Assembly: GCF_030815855.1 (NCBI RefSeq)
Contig: NZ_JAUSXG010000001.1
Span: 4,030,001-4,094,000, forward strand
Origin: Variovorax paradoxus
Lineage (GTDB): Bacteria > Pseudomonadota > Gammaproteobacteria > Burkholderiales > Burkholderiaceae_C
Length of the DNA: 64,000 nucleotides
Reading direction: 5' to 3'
The stretch's first letter is position 1, and every line of letters starts with the position of its first letter. Under the pieces are notes generated by a model. That model did not search any database and was not told where the DNA came from. It was given only the letters and a program-made list of their open reading frames with translations. Positions 18,450-27,880 of the stretch are shown here, one piece after another. The position numbers and the translations under genes were made by a program.

Positions 18450-20617
18450 GGTGACGCCGGTCCTTCTTTTTTCAAGGCAAGCAGCTTGTGCTTGAGGTGC
18501 TCGAACTCGCGGTCGCTGTCGATCGTCTTGCGATTGACCGAGAAAGCCATCGTGGCGGCCGTGGTGGTGTTGTCTCCTGGGCCCGCGCCATCGGGTGTCA
18601 GCCACACCCAGAGCCGGCGCTCGCGCACGTACAGCATGGCAAAAATCCCGACGATCAGCAACAGGCAACCCAGATAGACCACGTTCTTGCCGGGCGCGCG
18701 CGCCACCTGGAACACACTGGCCTGCACCTGGGTGAAGTCGGTCATCATCATCGCGACCGGTGCCGGATAGAAATGCGCGTCGCTGATGGCCAGCACCGCC
18801 TGGGTGAGAAAAGCCTGCGATTTCTCATCGTTCGGCAGCGCGGCCATTCCGGCACCTTCGCGGCTCAGGTTGAGCACTTCGAACAGCACGTCGTTCAGGA
18901 TGCGCACCAGCACCGCGCCCGCGCGCTCGCGTTCGGCCTCGGGCACGTTGGCCTCCATGAATTCGGCAATCGCCTGCCAGCCGCCCTGCGTGGTGGCATC
19001 GGCCTTGGCGCGCTCGCTGCCGGCGAAGAGCGCGAGCGCACGCGCCGCCGAAACGCTCAACTGCTCGGCCATTTCGGGCCGCTTCGGATCCACGGCCCTG
19101 GCGATGTAGCGCTCGACCGCGCGGGTGCGGGTCGCGGCATCGGCCAGCGAGGTGCGCATGCGCACGAAGCTGTCCATGGTGCCCTGTTCGTCGGCCGGCA
19201 CGCGCAGATAGCGGAACGGCTCTTCGGGCTTCTCGCGCATGCCGAGCAGGAACACCGGTTGCCCGTCGCCGGTGTCGACCGGCACCATGTAGTTCTGGTA
19301 CTCGCGCGCCTGCCCCGCGGCATCGCGCAGCTTGTAGCCGATGCTCGGACCGATGTTGCGCAGCACCTTCGGCTTGCTGGTCTTGTTGGCGGCGCCCAGG
19401 CGCGATTCGATGTCGTGGCGCAGATCGACCTTGCGCACGTCGGCACCGCTGCCCATCGCGCCGCCGTCGGCAAAGTTCTCGACGTTGATCACGCGCAGCG
19501 CGGCATATTCGAGCGTGAGCTTTTCGCGGCCATTGGTAATTTCGGTGCTCGGCCCGCCGATGATGCCGTCTACCTCGAAGGGCTTGGCCGCGGCCGACAT
19601 CGGCACTGCCTTGAGCTTTACCTTGGAGCCGCCGTCGTCGAAGCTCGACTGGTAGATTTCCACGCCCTTGTAGCTGGCCGGGTGGTTGACCTCGATGCGC
19701 GCGGGCACCTGGGCGCCGGTCTCGCGGTCGTGCAGCACCACCTCGCTCGCAAACAGCTTGGGCATGCCCGTCGAGTAGTAGTCGACGATGAACTTCTTGA
19801 GCTCGATCGAGAACGGCAGTTCCTGCAGCAGCACGCCGTCCGATTGCTGCAGGATGGCCACGCTGCCCTGCCCGCCCTCGGGCACCAGGATGTTGCCGCG
19901 GAAGGTCGGGTTGCGAGGCGAGAGCCGGTGCTGCGGCGGCACGTCGGCGATCATGCCGCCGCCGGTGAACACGCTCTTGCCGTTGAACCAGGTCTGCGCG
20001 CGCACCACGAGATCGCCGTCGAGCAGCCCGCCGATGCACACCAGCACGATCGCGCTGTGCGCGGCGATGTAGCCCAGCTTGTGGGCGCCGCCCGCCCGCG
20101 CCGCGACCATCCAGCCCATGCCGGCCTGGCCGTCCGCGGCTTCCCGCTGCTGCAGCTTGACCTTCCAGCCGCCGCTCACGAGCAGTTGGCCGATGCGATT
20201 GGCGGCTGCGGCCGGCTCCTCGGCAAGCTGGTTTTCGGCGCGCTGGCCGAAAGCCTTGAGGCTCTGCGCGCGGATGTTTTCCTTGAAGGTCTTCAGGTCC
20301 ACAAAAATGCGCGGCGTGTTGCGCGCGATGCAGAGCGACGTGCTGATCACCAGGAACAGCAATATCAGCAGAAACCACCAGGCGCTGTAGACGGAATCGA
20401 GCTTGGCCGCCCGGAACAGCTCGGCCCAGAACGGACCGAACTGGTTGATGTAGTTGTTGATCGACTCGTGCTGCTTGAGCACGGTGCCGATGATCGATGC
20501 GATGCAGATGACGGTGAGCAGCGCAATCGCGAACCGCATCGACGAGAACAGCTCCACCCCGGCGCGGAGCGCTTGCGGGCCGCGATGGACGCGAAGGCCA
20601 TGGGTGGAGACAGACAT
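18446..20617 (-). CDS. resB: cytochrome c biogenesis protein ResB
   Basis: This 723-aa partner of CcsB handles apocytochrome c in system II. Three N-terminal membrane helices lie near residues 25-45 (FAIALLTVICIASIIGTVL), 80-100 and 185-205 (AIVLVCIGGLLDGDLVV). A very large periplasmic domain of about 400 residues follows, and a fourth helix near residue 655 (VVYLGCLLLIVGIFAMLYV). The GTVLKQHE and QFGPFWAELF segments after helix 1 are typical of ResB. It is the first gene of resB-ccsB. Confidence 0.94.
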   Translation of the reverse strand: MSVSTHGLRVHRGPQALRAGVELFSSMRFAIALLTVICIASIIGTVLKQHESINNYINQFGPFWAELFRAAKLDSVYSAWWFLLILLFLVISTSLCIARNTPRIFVDLKTFKENIRAQSLKAFGQRAENQLAEEPAAAANRIGQLLVSGGWKVKLQQREAADGQAGMGWMVAARAGGAHKLGYIAAHSAIVLVCIGGLLDGDLVVRAQTWFNGKSVFTGGGMIADVPPQHRLSPRNPTFRGNILVPEGGQGSVAILQQSDGVLLQELPFSIELKKFIVDYYSTGMPKLFASEVVLHDRETGAQVPARIEVNHPASYKGVEIYQSSFDDGGSKVKLKAVPMSAAAKPFEVDGIIGGPSTEITNGREKLTLEYAALRVINVENFADGGAMGSGADVRKVDLRHDIESRLGAANKTSKPKVLRNIGPSIGYKLRDAAGQAREYQNYMVPVDTGDGQPVFLLGMREKPEEPFRYLRVPADEQGTMDSFVRMRTSLADAATRTRAVERYIARAVDPKRPEMAEQLSVSAARALALFAGSERAKADATTQGGWQAIAEFMEANVPEAERERAGAVLVRILNDVLFEVLNLSREGAGMAALPNDEKSQAFLTQAVLAISDAHFYPAPVAMMMTDFTQVQASVFQVARAPGKNVVYLGCLLLIVGIFAMLYVRERRLWVWLTPDGAGPGDNTTTAATMAFSVNRKTIDSDREFEHLKHKLLALKKEGPASP

Positions 20618-20644
20618 CGGTCGGTGGGAAGAAAGAAATAGGGA

Positions 20645-20687
20645 AAAAGCAAAGGGCGGGCCATCCAGCTGGATCGGCCCGCCCTTT
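20645..20687 (-). terminator. rho-independent terminator after cytochrome c4 gene
   Basis: A perfect 12-bp stem, AAAGGGCGGGCC at 20651-20662 and GGCCCGCCCTTT at 20676-20687, encloses an ATCCAGCTGGAT palindrome. On the minus strand it is followed by a T-rich tract (TTTGCTTTTT). It sits between the c4 gene stop and the resB start, so it separates the two units. Confidence 0.8.
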
Positions 20688-20733
20688 GTTTGGGATTTTT
20701 ATCGGCGGTTAGTTCACGCTGAAGGGCGTGGCG

Positions 20734-21399
20734 TCAGCGCAGGCCGGCGATGTAGTCCGCAACAGCCTTGATTTCACGGTCGTTGAGCTTTGCGGCCACG
20801 GCTGTCATGGGGGCGCTGTTCTGGCGCGCGTTGTCCCGGAACGCAACAAGCTGTGCCACCGTGTAGTCGGCGTGCTGGCCGCCCAGGCGCGGGTACTGCG
20901 CGGGCATGCCGGCGCCGTTGGGGCTGTGGCAGCCGGCGCAGGCCGGAATCTGGCGGTCGGCAATGCCGCCGCGGTAGATTTTTTCGCCCAGGGCCACCGT
21001 GTCCTTCTCCTTGGAGAAGCCGGTCTTGACCTTCTTCGAGCCCACGAACCAGGCGATGTTGCGCATATCCTCGTCGGACAGCTTCGCGGCCATGGGCTGC
21101 ATGATGGGGCTCTTGCGCTTGCCGGACTTGAAGTCCTGCAGCTGCTTCAGGATGTACTCGGGGTGCTGCTGCGCCAGCTTGGGGTTGGCCGCAATGGCCG
21201 AGTTGCCGTCCGCGTTGTGGCAGGAGGCACAGGCCTGGGCGGCGGAATTGAACACCGTGTCGCCCTTGGCGGGATCGGGCTTGGCCGGTTTGGCCGCGGC
21301 GGGTGCAGCCGGTGCGGCGGCATGCTCGTCGGCCGCAAGGCTCGCGCTGGCTGCGACACCCATGAGGGCTGCAAGCAGAAAATTGGCAAACAACTTCAT
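20734..21399 (-). CDS. cytochrome c4 (diheme c-type cytochrome)
   Basis: This 221-aa periplasmic electron carrier starts at the ATG at 21399 (MKLFANFLLAALMGVAASASLA, a signal peptide cut at AA-DE). An Ala/Pro/Lys linker follows. Two heme sites are present, CASCH and CAGCH, each with distal Met (PIMQPMAAKL and PMTAVAAKL), and the halves repeat each other, as in cytochrome c4. It lies next to resB-ccsB, which mature such cytochromes. The open frame upstream of 21399 is divergent-gene shadow. Confidence 0.92.
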   Translation of the reverse strand: MKLFANFLLAALMGVAASASLAADEHAAAPAAPAAAKPAKPDPAKGDTVFNSAAQACASCHNADGNSAIAANPKLAQQHPEYILKQLQDFKSGKRKSPIMQPMAAKLSDEDMRNIAWFVGSKKVKTGFSKEKDTVALGEKIYRGGIADRQIPACAGCHSPNGAGMPAQYPRLGGQHADYTVAQLVAFRDNARQNSAPMTAVAAKLNDREIKAVADYIAGLR

Positions 21400-21416
21400 A
21401 TCGGGGGCTCGATTTA

Positions 21417-21444
21417 TTGGCGCAAAACCCCGCGATTCTACAAT
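21417..21444 (+). promoter_or_regulatory. sigma-70-type promoter of engB
   Basis: TTGGCG at 21417-21422 and TACAAT at 21439-21444 are separated by 16 bp and lie 25 bp before the engB ATG, within the 70-bp divergent region with the c4 gene. The -10 box is good and the -35 box is fair. Confidence 0.45.
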
Positions 21445-21469
21445 GGCGGCCCGTTCCGAAAGCTCATTG

Positions 21470-22225
21470 ATGACCTCCCCGCGCGCCAAGTCCGCCGCTT
21501 ATCCTCCCCGCGCAGCCCCTGCCGCCGACCCGCAGGTCGCCGAACGCGAGCGCGTGGCACTGGGCTGGCTGCATACCGCCCACTTTGTGACCAGCGCCCC
21601 GCAGCTGGAGCATTTGCCCCCCGTCGACCTGCCCGAAATCGCCTTCGTCGGCCGCTCGAATGCCGGCAAATCGACCGCCATCAACACCCTCACGCAGCAG
21701 ACGCGCCTGGCCTTTGCCTCGAAAACGCCGGGCCGCACGCAGCACATCAATCTCTTCGGCGTCGGCAAGCAGAAGGTCGACGATGCCGTGCTGGCCGACC
21801 TGCCCGGCTACGGGTACGCCGCCGTCCCGAAGGAAGCCAAGCTGCGCTGGCAGCGGGTGATGGGCAACTACCTGATGACGCGCGAAAGCCTGCGCGGCGT
21901 GGTGCTGATGTGCGACCCGCGCCAGGGCCTCACCGAACTCGACGAGATCCTGCTCGACGTGATCCGCCCGCGCGTGCAGCAGGGGCTCAAGTTCCTCATT
22001 CTGCTGACCAAGTCGGACAAGCTGACCCGCAGCGAGGGCGCCAAGGTGCTGTCCATTACGCGACTCCAGGCCGGCGGCGGCGAGGTCAAACTGTTCTCGG
22101 CGCTGAAGAAGCAAGGCGTCGGAGAGGCGGCCGAGCTGCTGTGGCGCTGGGTGCACCCCGAGGGCGGCACCGCACCGGCTGAACCGCCGGAGCCGCCCGA
22201 GGCGGCGCCGCAAGACGACACCTGA
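21470..22225 (+). CDS. engB: ribosome biogenesis GTP-binding protein EngB (YihA/YsxC)
   Basis: This 251-aa GTPase acts in 50S subunit assembly. It has the G1 loop GRSNAGKSTAINTL, G2 region FASKTPGRTQHINLF, G3 DLPGYGYA, G4 LLTKSDKL and G5 FSALKKQG. Both ends carry non-conserved extensions (N-terminal Pro/Ala, C-terminal acidic Pro-rich). The ATG at 21470 matches the promoter just upstream. Divergent from cytochrome c4. Confidence 0.95.
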   Translation: MTSPRAKSAAYPPRAAPAADPQVAERERVALGWLHTAHFVTSAPQLEHLPPVDLPEIAFVGRSNAGKSTAINTLTQQTRLAFASKTPGRTQHINLFGVGKQKVDDAVLADLPGYGYAAVPKEAKLRWQRVMGNYLMTRESLRGVVLMCDPRQGLTELDEILLDVIRPRVQQGLKFLILLTKSDKLTRSEGAKVLSITRLQAGGGEVKLFSALKKQGVGEAAELLWRWVHPEGGTAPAEPPEPPEAAPQDDT

Positions 22226-22305
22226 GGCAAGGGCTGGCTTCGGCCGTCTCGTCTGCGCAGTTCACTATCAAGGCAATCGCGGCAGTCAACAAGGAGACAA
22301 GAAGC

Positions 22306-23217
22306 ATGATCGAGACTTTCCAACGCGGCCTGCCCAACGGCACCACGCTGAGCTGCCGGGCCACCGGCAAGCCGGGTCAGCCGCTGATGGTGTTCCTGCA
22401 CGGCTTCCCCGAGGCCGCGTTCATCTGGGACGAACTGCTCGAATACTTCGCCGAGCCGGCCCACGGCGGCTACCGCTGCGTGGCGCCCAACCTGCGCGGG
22501 TTCGAGAAGTCGAGCGCGCCGGCCGAGGTGGCCGCATACAAGGCCCATCTGCTGATCCAGGACATCCAGCAGCTCGTTGCCACCGAAAGCGCCGACGGCA
22601 CCATGGCCGCGCTGGTGGCGCACGACTGGGGCGGCGCTTTCGGCTGGGGCTACGCCAATGCATTTCCGCAGCAGGTCGGCCGGCTGGTCATCATCAATTC
22701 GCCGCACCCCGGCACCTTCACGCGCGAACTGCGCCACAACCCGGCGCAGCAGCAAGCCAGCGCCTACATGAATTTTCTCGCCAGGCCCGACGCCGAAGCC
22801 CTGCTCTCGGCCGACGACTTCAAGCGCATGTGGCCCTTCTTCACCTTGATGAAGGCCGGCCCCGACGGCTTCGGCTGGCTGACCGACAGCGTGAAGCAGC
22901 AGTACCGCGAGGTGTGGAGCGCGGGCCTCACGGGCGCCTGCAATCTCTACCGCGTCACGCCGATGAAGCCGCCGCTGCCGGGCCAGACCGTCGACGGCAT
23001 TCCGGTGCTGCCGCGCGAACGGCTCACGGTGGAGGTGCCGACCTTCGTCTTCTGGGCGCTCGACGACGCGGCGCTGCTGCCGGGCCTGCTCGAGGGCCTG
23101 GAGGACTACGTGCCGAAATTGGAGATCAAGAAGGTGCCCGGCGCCACGCACTGGATCGTGCACGAGCAGCCGCAGCTGGTGGCGCGCGAGATCGAGGCCT
23201 TCCTGCAGCGGAACTGA
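22306..23217 (+). CDS. alpha/beta hydrolase (epoxide-hydrolase/haloalkane-dehalogenase-like)
   Basis: This 303-aa cytoplasmic hydrolase has the oxyanion HGFPE motif near residue 34, the nucleophile elbow VAHDWGGAFGW near 104 (Asp nucleophile as in epoxide hydrolases), an acid in FWALDDAALL and the catalytic His in ATHWIVHEQP. Tyr residues in the cap (SAYMNF, QQYREVW) could activate an epoxide. The actual substrate cannot be read. It has a ribosome site AAGGAGAC 10 bp before the ATG and lies 80 bp after engB. Confidence 0.85.
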   Translation: MIETFQRGLPNGTTLSCRATGKPGQPLMVFLHGFPEAAFIWDELLEYFAEPAHGGYRCVAPNLRGFEKSSAPAEVAAYKAHLLIQDIQQLVATESADGTMAALVAHDWGGAFGWGYANAFPQQVGRLVIINSPHPGTFTRELRHNPAQQQASAYMNFLARPDAEALLSADDFKRMWPFFTLMKAGPDGFGWLTDSVKQQYREVWSAGLTGACNLYRVTPMKPPLPGQTVDGIPVLPRERLTVEVPTFVFWALDDAALLPGLLEGLEDYVPKLEIKKVPGATHWIVHEQPQLVAREIEAFLQRN

Positions 23218-23242
23218 GGCCGCCGCCACGAGGCTTCGGGCT

Positions 23243-24127
23243 TCAATAGATCGACGGGTCGCCTTCGGGGCGCGTCTTGAATCGGCGATGCACCCAGTAG
23301 TACTGGGACGGCATCGTGTCGATGTAGCCCTGCAGCCGCTGGTTCATGAGCGCGGTGTCGGCCTCGACGTCGTCGGTCGGGAAGTTCTGCCAGGCCGCTT
23401 TCACCTCGATCTCGTAGCCGCCGGGCGTGAGCTTTGCCACCACCGGCACCACCTTGGCCTTGCCCAGCCGCGCGAAGCGCGAGAGCGACGGCACGGTGGC
23501 CGCCTGAACGCCATAAAAAGGCACGAAGATCGTCTGGTCGCGGCCGAAATCCATGTCGGGCAGCAAGTACAAGAGGCCGCCCTTGCGCAAGCCCCCGAGC
23601 ACCGGCTTGATGCCCGCGACCCGGTTGAGCGCCGCCACGTTGCCGAAGCGCGTTCGGCCTTCGCGAATCCAGTCGTCGACCATGGGATCGCGCTGGGTCG
23701 TGTAGATGGTGGCCGAAGGCCGGGCGGTGTGCATGGTCAGCGCCGTGGCTGCGGCATCGAGGCCGTAGAAATGCGGCGCGAACAGAATCATCGGCTCGTC
23801 GCCATCGGCAATCTCGCGAATCTCCTGGGCCGAGCCCACCACCTTGAGCCGGCTGGCCACCACTTTTTCTGGCGCATGCCAGAGCCAGCTGCGGTCGAGC
23901 CACGACTGCGCCACATAGACGAAGGTTTCGCGCGCGATGCGGCGGCGTTCGGCTTCGGTTTTGCCGGGAAAGCACACCGCCAGATTGGTGTCGACCACAC
24001 GCCGGCGCGGCACGGCGACCGTGTGGAGCACGCGGCCCAGCAGCGCGCCAAAGCCGCGCACCAGCGGCAGGGGCAGCGGCGCAATCGCACGCATGAAGCC
24101 GATGCCGAGTCTTGATCCGAGACTCAT
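23243..24127 (-). CDS. LpxL/HtrB-family lysophospholipid or lipid A acyltransferase
   Basis: This 294-aa membrane-associated acyltransferase transfers a secondary acyl chain to a lipid A precursor or related lipid. It begins with a hydrophobic N-terminal anchor, then RRRVVDTNLAVCFPGKTEAERRR, the catalytic HX4D motif in FAPHFYGLDAA and LLPDMDFGRDQTIFVPFYG. It starts at the ATG at 24127, overlapping the stop of the related upstream gene (ATGA). The two genes are paralogues and may supply the two acyloxyacyl additions (LpxL and LpxM-like), but which is which cannot be decided. Confidence 0.85.
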   Translation of the reverse strand: MSLGSRLGIGFMRAIAPLPLPLVRGFGALLGRVLHTVAVPRRRVVDTNLAVCFPGKTEAERRRIARETFVYVAQSWLDRSWLWHAPEKVVASRLKVVGSAQEIREIADGDEPMILFAPHFYGLDAAATALTMHTARPSATIYTTQRDPMVDDWIREGRTRFGNVAALNRVAGIKPVLGGLRKGGLLYLLPDMDFGRDQTIFVPFYGVQAATVPSLSRFARLGKAKVVPVVAKLTPGGYEIEVKAAWQNFPTDDVEADTALMNQRLQGYIDTMPSQYYWVHRRFKTRPEGDPSIY

Positions 24128-25023
24128 CGTGCCTGCTCCCCGTCTGCGGTGGCCGCCACGACCGAATCGCCGCGCGGCTCCTTGTAGCGCGCGTAGTCCC
24201 ACACGTACTGGCCGGGCAGGCTGTGGATCAGGCGGCCGATGCCGTCGTTCATCGCCGCGGCCGCATCTTCGATGGAGGCCTTGGGGTCGGTCAGCGCCGT
24301 GCCCACGATGGGTTCGAAGCGAATGACATAGCCCGCCCCGCGAGGCAGCCGTTCGCACACGCTCAGGAAACAGGCGGCGCCGGTCTGCTGCGCGAGGCGC
24401 GGCAGCAGCGTCATGGTGTAGGCCGGCCGGCCGAGAAAGGGCGCCCAGACGCCCTGCCCCGCGGGCGGCACCTGGTCCGGCAGGATCCCGGTGTAGCCGC
24501 CGCTGCGCAGCGTGCGGATCAGGCCGCGCACGCCGGTGTTGTTGGTCGGCAGGGTTTGCAGGCCGGGCCGGTCGCGCGAGCCCGCGGCGATGAGTTCGGC
24601 CATCCATTTCTTGCGCGCGGGACGGAACAGCGCCGTGATCGGGCCGTAGGCCGCGAGAAAGCGCTCGCCGATCGCTTGGCCGCACATTTCCCAGCTGCCC
24701 AGATGCGGCGCCACCAGGATCACGCCCTTTTTCGCCTGCATGGCGGCCTCGAAGGCCTCGACGCCTTCCCAGCGCACCACGCGTTTCAGCACGCTTTCGC
24801 CCTGGGGACGCAGCCAGAGCCACGGCAGCTCGGCGGCCATCTGGCCGGCAGCGGCGATGGCGGGGCGGTATTGGTCGGGCGTGAAGCCCGCCCTTTCGGC
24901 GTTGGCCCTGAAGCGGCGGCGGTAGCCGGGCGCGCTCCACCAGACGATCCAGCCGAGCCACGCGCCGAGCCGATGCATCAAGGGCATCGGTACGCGGGCA
25001 AGCAGGCGGAACAGAGTGACCAT
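24124..25023 (-). CDS. LpxL/HtrB-family acyltransferase (second paralogue)
   Basis: This 299-aa protein shows the same layout as its neighbour: hydrophobic N-terminus ([25 protein letters not shown]), [14 protein letters not shown], the catalytic HX4E in [12 protein letters not shown] and [25 protein letters not shown] with AFLS. It is coupled to the next gene by ATGA overlap and is divergent from metK, 217 bp away. The Ala-rich C-terminus is variable. Confidence 0.85.
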   Translation of the reverse strand: MVTLFRLLARVPMPLMHRLGAWLGWIVWWSAPGYRRRFRANAERAGFTPDQYRPAIAAAGQMAAELPWLWLRPQGESVLKRVVRWEGVEAFEAAMQAKKGVILVAPHLGSWEMCGQAIGERFLAAYGPITALFRPARKKWMAELIAAGSRDRPGLQTLPTNNTGVRGLIRTLRSGGYTGILPDQVPPAGQGVWAPFLGRPAYTMTLLPRLAQQTGAACFLSVCERLPRGAGYVIRFEPIVGTALTDPKASIEDAAAAMNDGIGRLIHSLPGQYVWDYARYKEPRGDSVVAATADGEQAR

Positions 25024-25090
25024 GGAGCTGACAGGGAGTGAATACCAGGACGCGCGCGCACGAATTGGCGCGGCTCGAATAGAATGTAAA

Positions 25091-25127
25091 TTGTCGCCGA
25101 GTTACGGAACAACTTGCAGGGCGACAA
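25091..25127 (+). promoter_or_regulatory. hairpin in the metK leader
   Basis: TTGTCGCC (25091-25098) pairs perfectly with GGCGACAA (25120-25127); inside, AGTT (25100-25103) pairs with AACT (25111-25114). The structure lies 113 bp before metK. It has no U-run and does not look like a terminator. TAGAAT at 25080-25085 is a possible -10 box just upstream. I do not recognise it as SAM-II, SAM-V or SAH riboswitch. Confidence 0.4.
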
Positions 25128-25240
25128 ACACAAGCGCATGGCGATTGTGCCCCGTCGATTCATCGGCATCTGCTAAAGCGTTCGCCAGGGCTCCGCAGAG
25201 TTGGCAACGCGCCAAATCACTTCAAGGAGCTTTGAACAAA

Positions 25241-26425
25241 ATGGCGAACGACTTCCTCTTCACCTCCGAATCGGTTTCCGAAGGCCACCCCGACAAGGTC
25301 GCCGACCAGATCTCGGACGCCATCCTGGACGCGATCTTCGAGCAGGATCCTCGCAGCCGCGTGGCCGCCGAAACGTTGACGAACACCGGCCTCGTGGTGC
25401 TCGCCGGCGAAATCACGACCAACGCGCACGTCGACTACATCCAGGTCGCGCGAGACACCATCAAGCGCATCGGCTACGACAACACCGACTACGGCATCGA
25501 CTACAAGGGCTGCGCCGTGATGGTCTGCTACGACAAGCAGTCCAACGACATCGCCCAGGGCGTGGACCACGCCAGCGACGACCACCTGAACACCGGCGCC
25601 GGCGACCAGGGCCTGATGTTCGGCTACGCCTGCGACGAAACGCCCGAGCTGATGCCGGCGCCCATCTACTACGCGCACCGCCTCGTCGAGCGCCAGGCCC
25701 AGCTGCGCAAGGACGGCCGCCTGCCCTTCCTGCGCCCCGACGCCAAGAGCCAGGTGACGATGCGCTATGTCGACGGCAAGCCCCACAGCATCGACACCGT
25801 GGTGCTCTCCACGCAGCACAGCCCCGACCAGAGCGAAACGCCGACCAAGATGAAGACCTCGTTCAACGAAGCCATCATCGAGGAGATCATCAAGCCCGTG
25901 CTGCCGAAGGAATGGCTGCAGAACACGCGCTACCTGATCAACCCGACCGGCCGCTTCGTTATCGGCGGACCGCAGGGCGATTGCGGCCTCACGGGCCGCA
26001 AGATCATCGTCGACACCTACGGCGGCGCCTGCCCGCACGGCGGCGGCGCGTTCTCGGGCAAGGACCCGTCGAAGGTCGACCGCTCGGCCGCCTACGCCGC
26101 GCGCTACGTGGCCAAGAACATCGTGGCCGCGGGCCTGGCGCGCCAGTGCCAGATCCAGGTGGCTTACGCCATCGGCGTGGCACAGCCGATGAACATCACG
26201 GTCTACACCGAAGGCACCGGCGTGATCCCCGACGACAAGATCGCCGAACTCGTGCGCGAGTTCTTCGACCTGCGTCCGAAGGGCATCATCCAGATGCTCG
26301 ACCTGCTGCGCCCCATCTACCAGAAGACCGCCGCCTACGGCCACTTCGGCCGCGAAGAGCCCGAGTTCACGTGGGAAGCGACCACGCAAGCGGCCGCCCT
26401 GCGCGCGGCAGCCGGCCTCAAGTAA
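25241..26425 (+). CDS. metK: S-adenosylmethionine synthase
   Basis: This 394-aa enzyme makes SAM from methionine and ATP. It starts at the ATG at 25241, with AAGGAGC 12 bp upstream. The three family signatures are present: [21 protein letters not shown] (ATP/Met), [12 protein letters not shown] near residue 117 and [19 protein letters not shown] near 268. Length is standard. The 217-bp leader contains a conserved-looking hairpin. Confidence 0.97.
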   Translation: MANDFLFTSESVSEGHPDKVADQISDAILDAIFEQDPRSRVAAETLTNTGLVVLAGEITTNAHVDYIQVARDTIKRIGYDNTDYGIDYKGCAVMVCYDKQSNDIAQGVDHASDDHLNTGAGDQGLMFGYACDETPELMPAPIYYAHRLVERQAQLRKDGRLPFLRPDAKSQVTMRYVDGKPHSIDTVVLSTQHSPDQSETPTKMKTSFNEAIIEEIIKPVLPKEWLQNTRYLINPTGRFVIGGPQGDCGLTGRKIIVDTYGGACPHGGGAFSGKDPSKVDRSAAYAARYVAKNIVAAGLARQCQIQVAYAIGVAQPMNITVYTEGTGVIPDDKIAELVREFFDLRPKGIIQMLDLLRPIYQKTAAYGHFGREEPEFTWEATTQAAALRAAAGLK

Positions 26426-26471
26426 GCAGGAGAAACCCGGTTGGCGGCGGGTCGGAAGCGGTACGCGCCGC

Positions 26472-26651
26472 TCAGGCCCGGCGCCAGCCGTACCAGGCGC
26501 ACACGGCAACGGGAATGCCGAGTGCGAACCAGGCCAGCACGTCCCCCACCCCGCCGTCGCTGAAAAGCGCCGAGATCAGGCCGAGGGTGGTCAGCACGCC
26601 GAGCACGATTGGCCAGCCCCACATGTGCCAGAAGCTGTGCCGCGGCTTCAT
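26472..26651 (-). CDS. 59-aa membrane protein following a PepSY gene
   Basis: A short gene runs from the ATG at 26651 to TGA at 26472. It begins MKPRHSFWHMWGWPIVLGVL and contains two predicted membrane helices (residues 12-27 and 36-52) with an SDGGVGD turn between, ending YGWRRA. The start overlaps the stop of the PepSY gene by ATGA, so it is probably translated with it. Small proteins of this kind occur after PepSY/TonB receptor genes in related bacteria; no function is known to me. Confidence 0.7.
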   Translation of the reverse strand: MKPRHSFWHMWGWPIVLGVLTTLGLISALFSDGGVGDVLAWFALGIPVAVCAWYGWRRA

Positions 26652-27850
26652 GCCTGCACCTTCATGGCAGGCGCCGGTTCAGGTTGCTGTCCGCCGTGCT
26701 GCGGCCCGGATCTGGATGCCGGGCTCGCCGGCACCGGGGAAGGCGCAGGCACGGTTTTGCCGCGCTTGAGCCACAGGTAGAGCCCACTGCCCAGCACGAT
26801 GATGGTCGCGATGTCGAGCAGCGCCCAGATGATCTGCATCGGCATGCCGCCGTAATCTCCGAAGTGCAGCGGCTGCGACACGAGCAGTCCCGTCAGGTAC
26901 CAGGGCATCTCCGGCGAGGCCGTCACCTGGGCGGTCTTGGCATCGACCAGCACCGGCTTCAGCAACTTCGAGGTGAAGGGCTCGTTGCCGCGCAGGAAGA
27001 AGGTGGTGTGGTGCGGGCTCGAGAACGAGGTCCCCGGAAACGCGATGAAGGACAGCTTCATGTCGGGCGCCTGCTTCAGCGCGACCTCCATCGAGCGCTG
27101 CACCGATGCGCGCTCGGCCGCGGGCACGATCGGCTCGTTCTTGTAGGGCGCAAGCAGCGTGCTGAGCTGGTCGTACTGCCAGTATTTGATGATCAGGTCG
27201 GCCCACGTGTTGATCATGCCGGTGGAGCCCACCACGAACAGCCACACCAGCGTGACGATGCCCAGCAGGTTGTGCAGGTCGAGCCACTTGAGGCGCGGAC
27301 GCTTTTCCCGCCGCACGGTGCCAAAGTCGAGCTTGCGCATGAACGGCGAATAAAGCACCACGCCCGAGACGATGGCCACCAGCAGCAGCAAGCCCATGAA
27401 GCCCAGAAAGAGCTTGCCCGCGAGCCCGGCGAACAGGTCGACGTGCAGCTTGAACATCACGTACATGAAGCCTTCGTCGAACTTCGGCTGCGCCAGCACG
27501 ACGCCGGTGCGCGCATCGATGGCGACCGACTTGAAGTCCTCCGTGGGTTCGGGCGTCGGCGTGAGCGTGACGAGCCACAGGCCGTCGTCGTCCTCGGGCT
27601 GCGAGACGAACTGCACCACGCGGTCGGGATGCTTCGAGCGCGCCGTTTCGAGCACGCGGTCCAGGCTCACGCGGGGCGTGTCCGCGGGCATTTTGGGCGC
27701 CTCGACTTCGGTGCCCAGCAGATGGCCGATCTCGTGATGAAAGATCAGCGGCAGGCCGGTGATGCACAGCAGCAGCATGAACACGGTGCACACAAGGCTG
27801 CTCCACTTGTGCACCCAGGCCCAGGTCTTGATCTTCCGGCTGTTCATCAT
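26648..27850 (-). CDS. PepSY-associated TM helix protein
   Basis: This 400-aa inner-membrane protein has four helices: near residues 12-36 (WVHKWSSLVCTVFMLLLCITGLPLIFHH), 145-165, 195-215 and 348-370. Conserved HKW, FHHEIG, FKLHVDLFAG and LDLHNLLG histidines fit the PepSY_TM family, a suspected iron/siderophore reductase or transport helper. It follows the TonB-dependent receptor by 30 bp and overlaps the 59-aa gene, so the three probably form one iron-regulated unit. The tail is a Pro/Ala linker. Confidence 0.85.
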   Translation of the reverse strand: MMNSRKIKTWAWVHKWSSLVCTVFMLLLCITGLPLIFHHEIGHLLGTEVEAPKMPADTPRVSLDRVLETARSKHPDRVVQFVSQPEDDDGLWLVTLTPTPEPTEDFKSVAIDARTGVVLAQPKFDEGFMYVMFKLHVDLFAGLAGKLFLGFMGLLLLVAIVSGVVLYSPFMRKLDFGTVRREKRPRLKWLDLHNLLGIVTLVWLFVVGSTGMINTWADLIIKYWQYDQLSTLLAPYKNEPIVPAAERASVQRSMEVALKQAPDMKLSFIAFPGTSFSSPHHTTFFLRGNEPFTSKLLKPVLVDAKTAQVTASPEMPWYLTGLLVSQPLHFGDYGGMPMQIIWALLDIATIIVLGSGLYLWLKRGKTVPAPSPVPASPASRSGPQHGGQQPEPAPAMKVQA

Positions 27851-27880
27851 GTCGTCACTGCTCCCGTCGAAAGAGGAATA

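Noticed and set aside
25024..25240. SAM or SAH riboswitch before metK
   Set aside because: Consensus features of SAM-II, SAM-V and SAH classes were not found; only an unclassified hairpin is reported.
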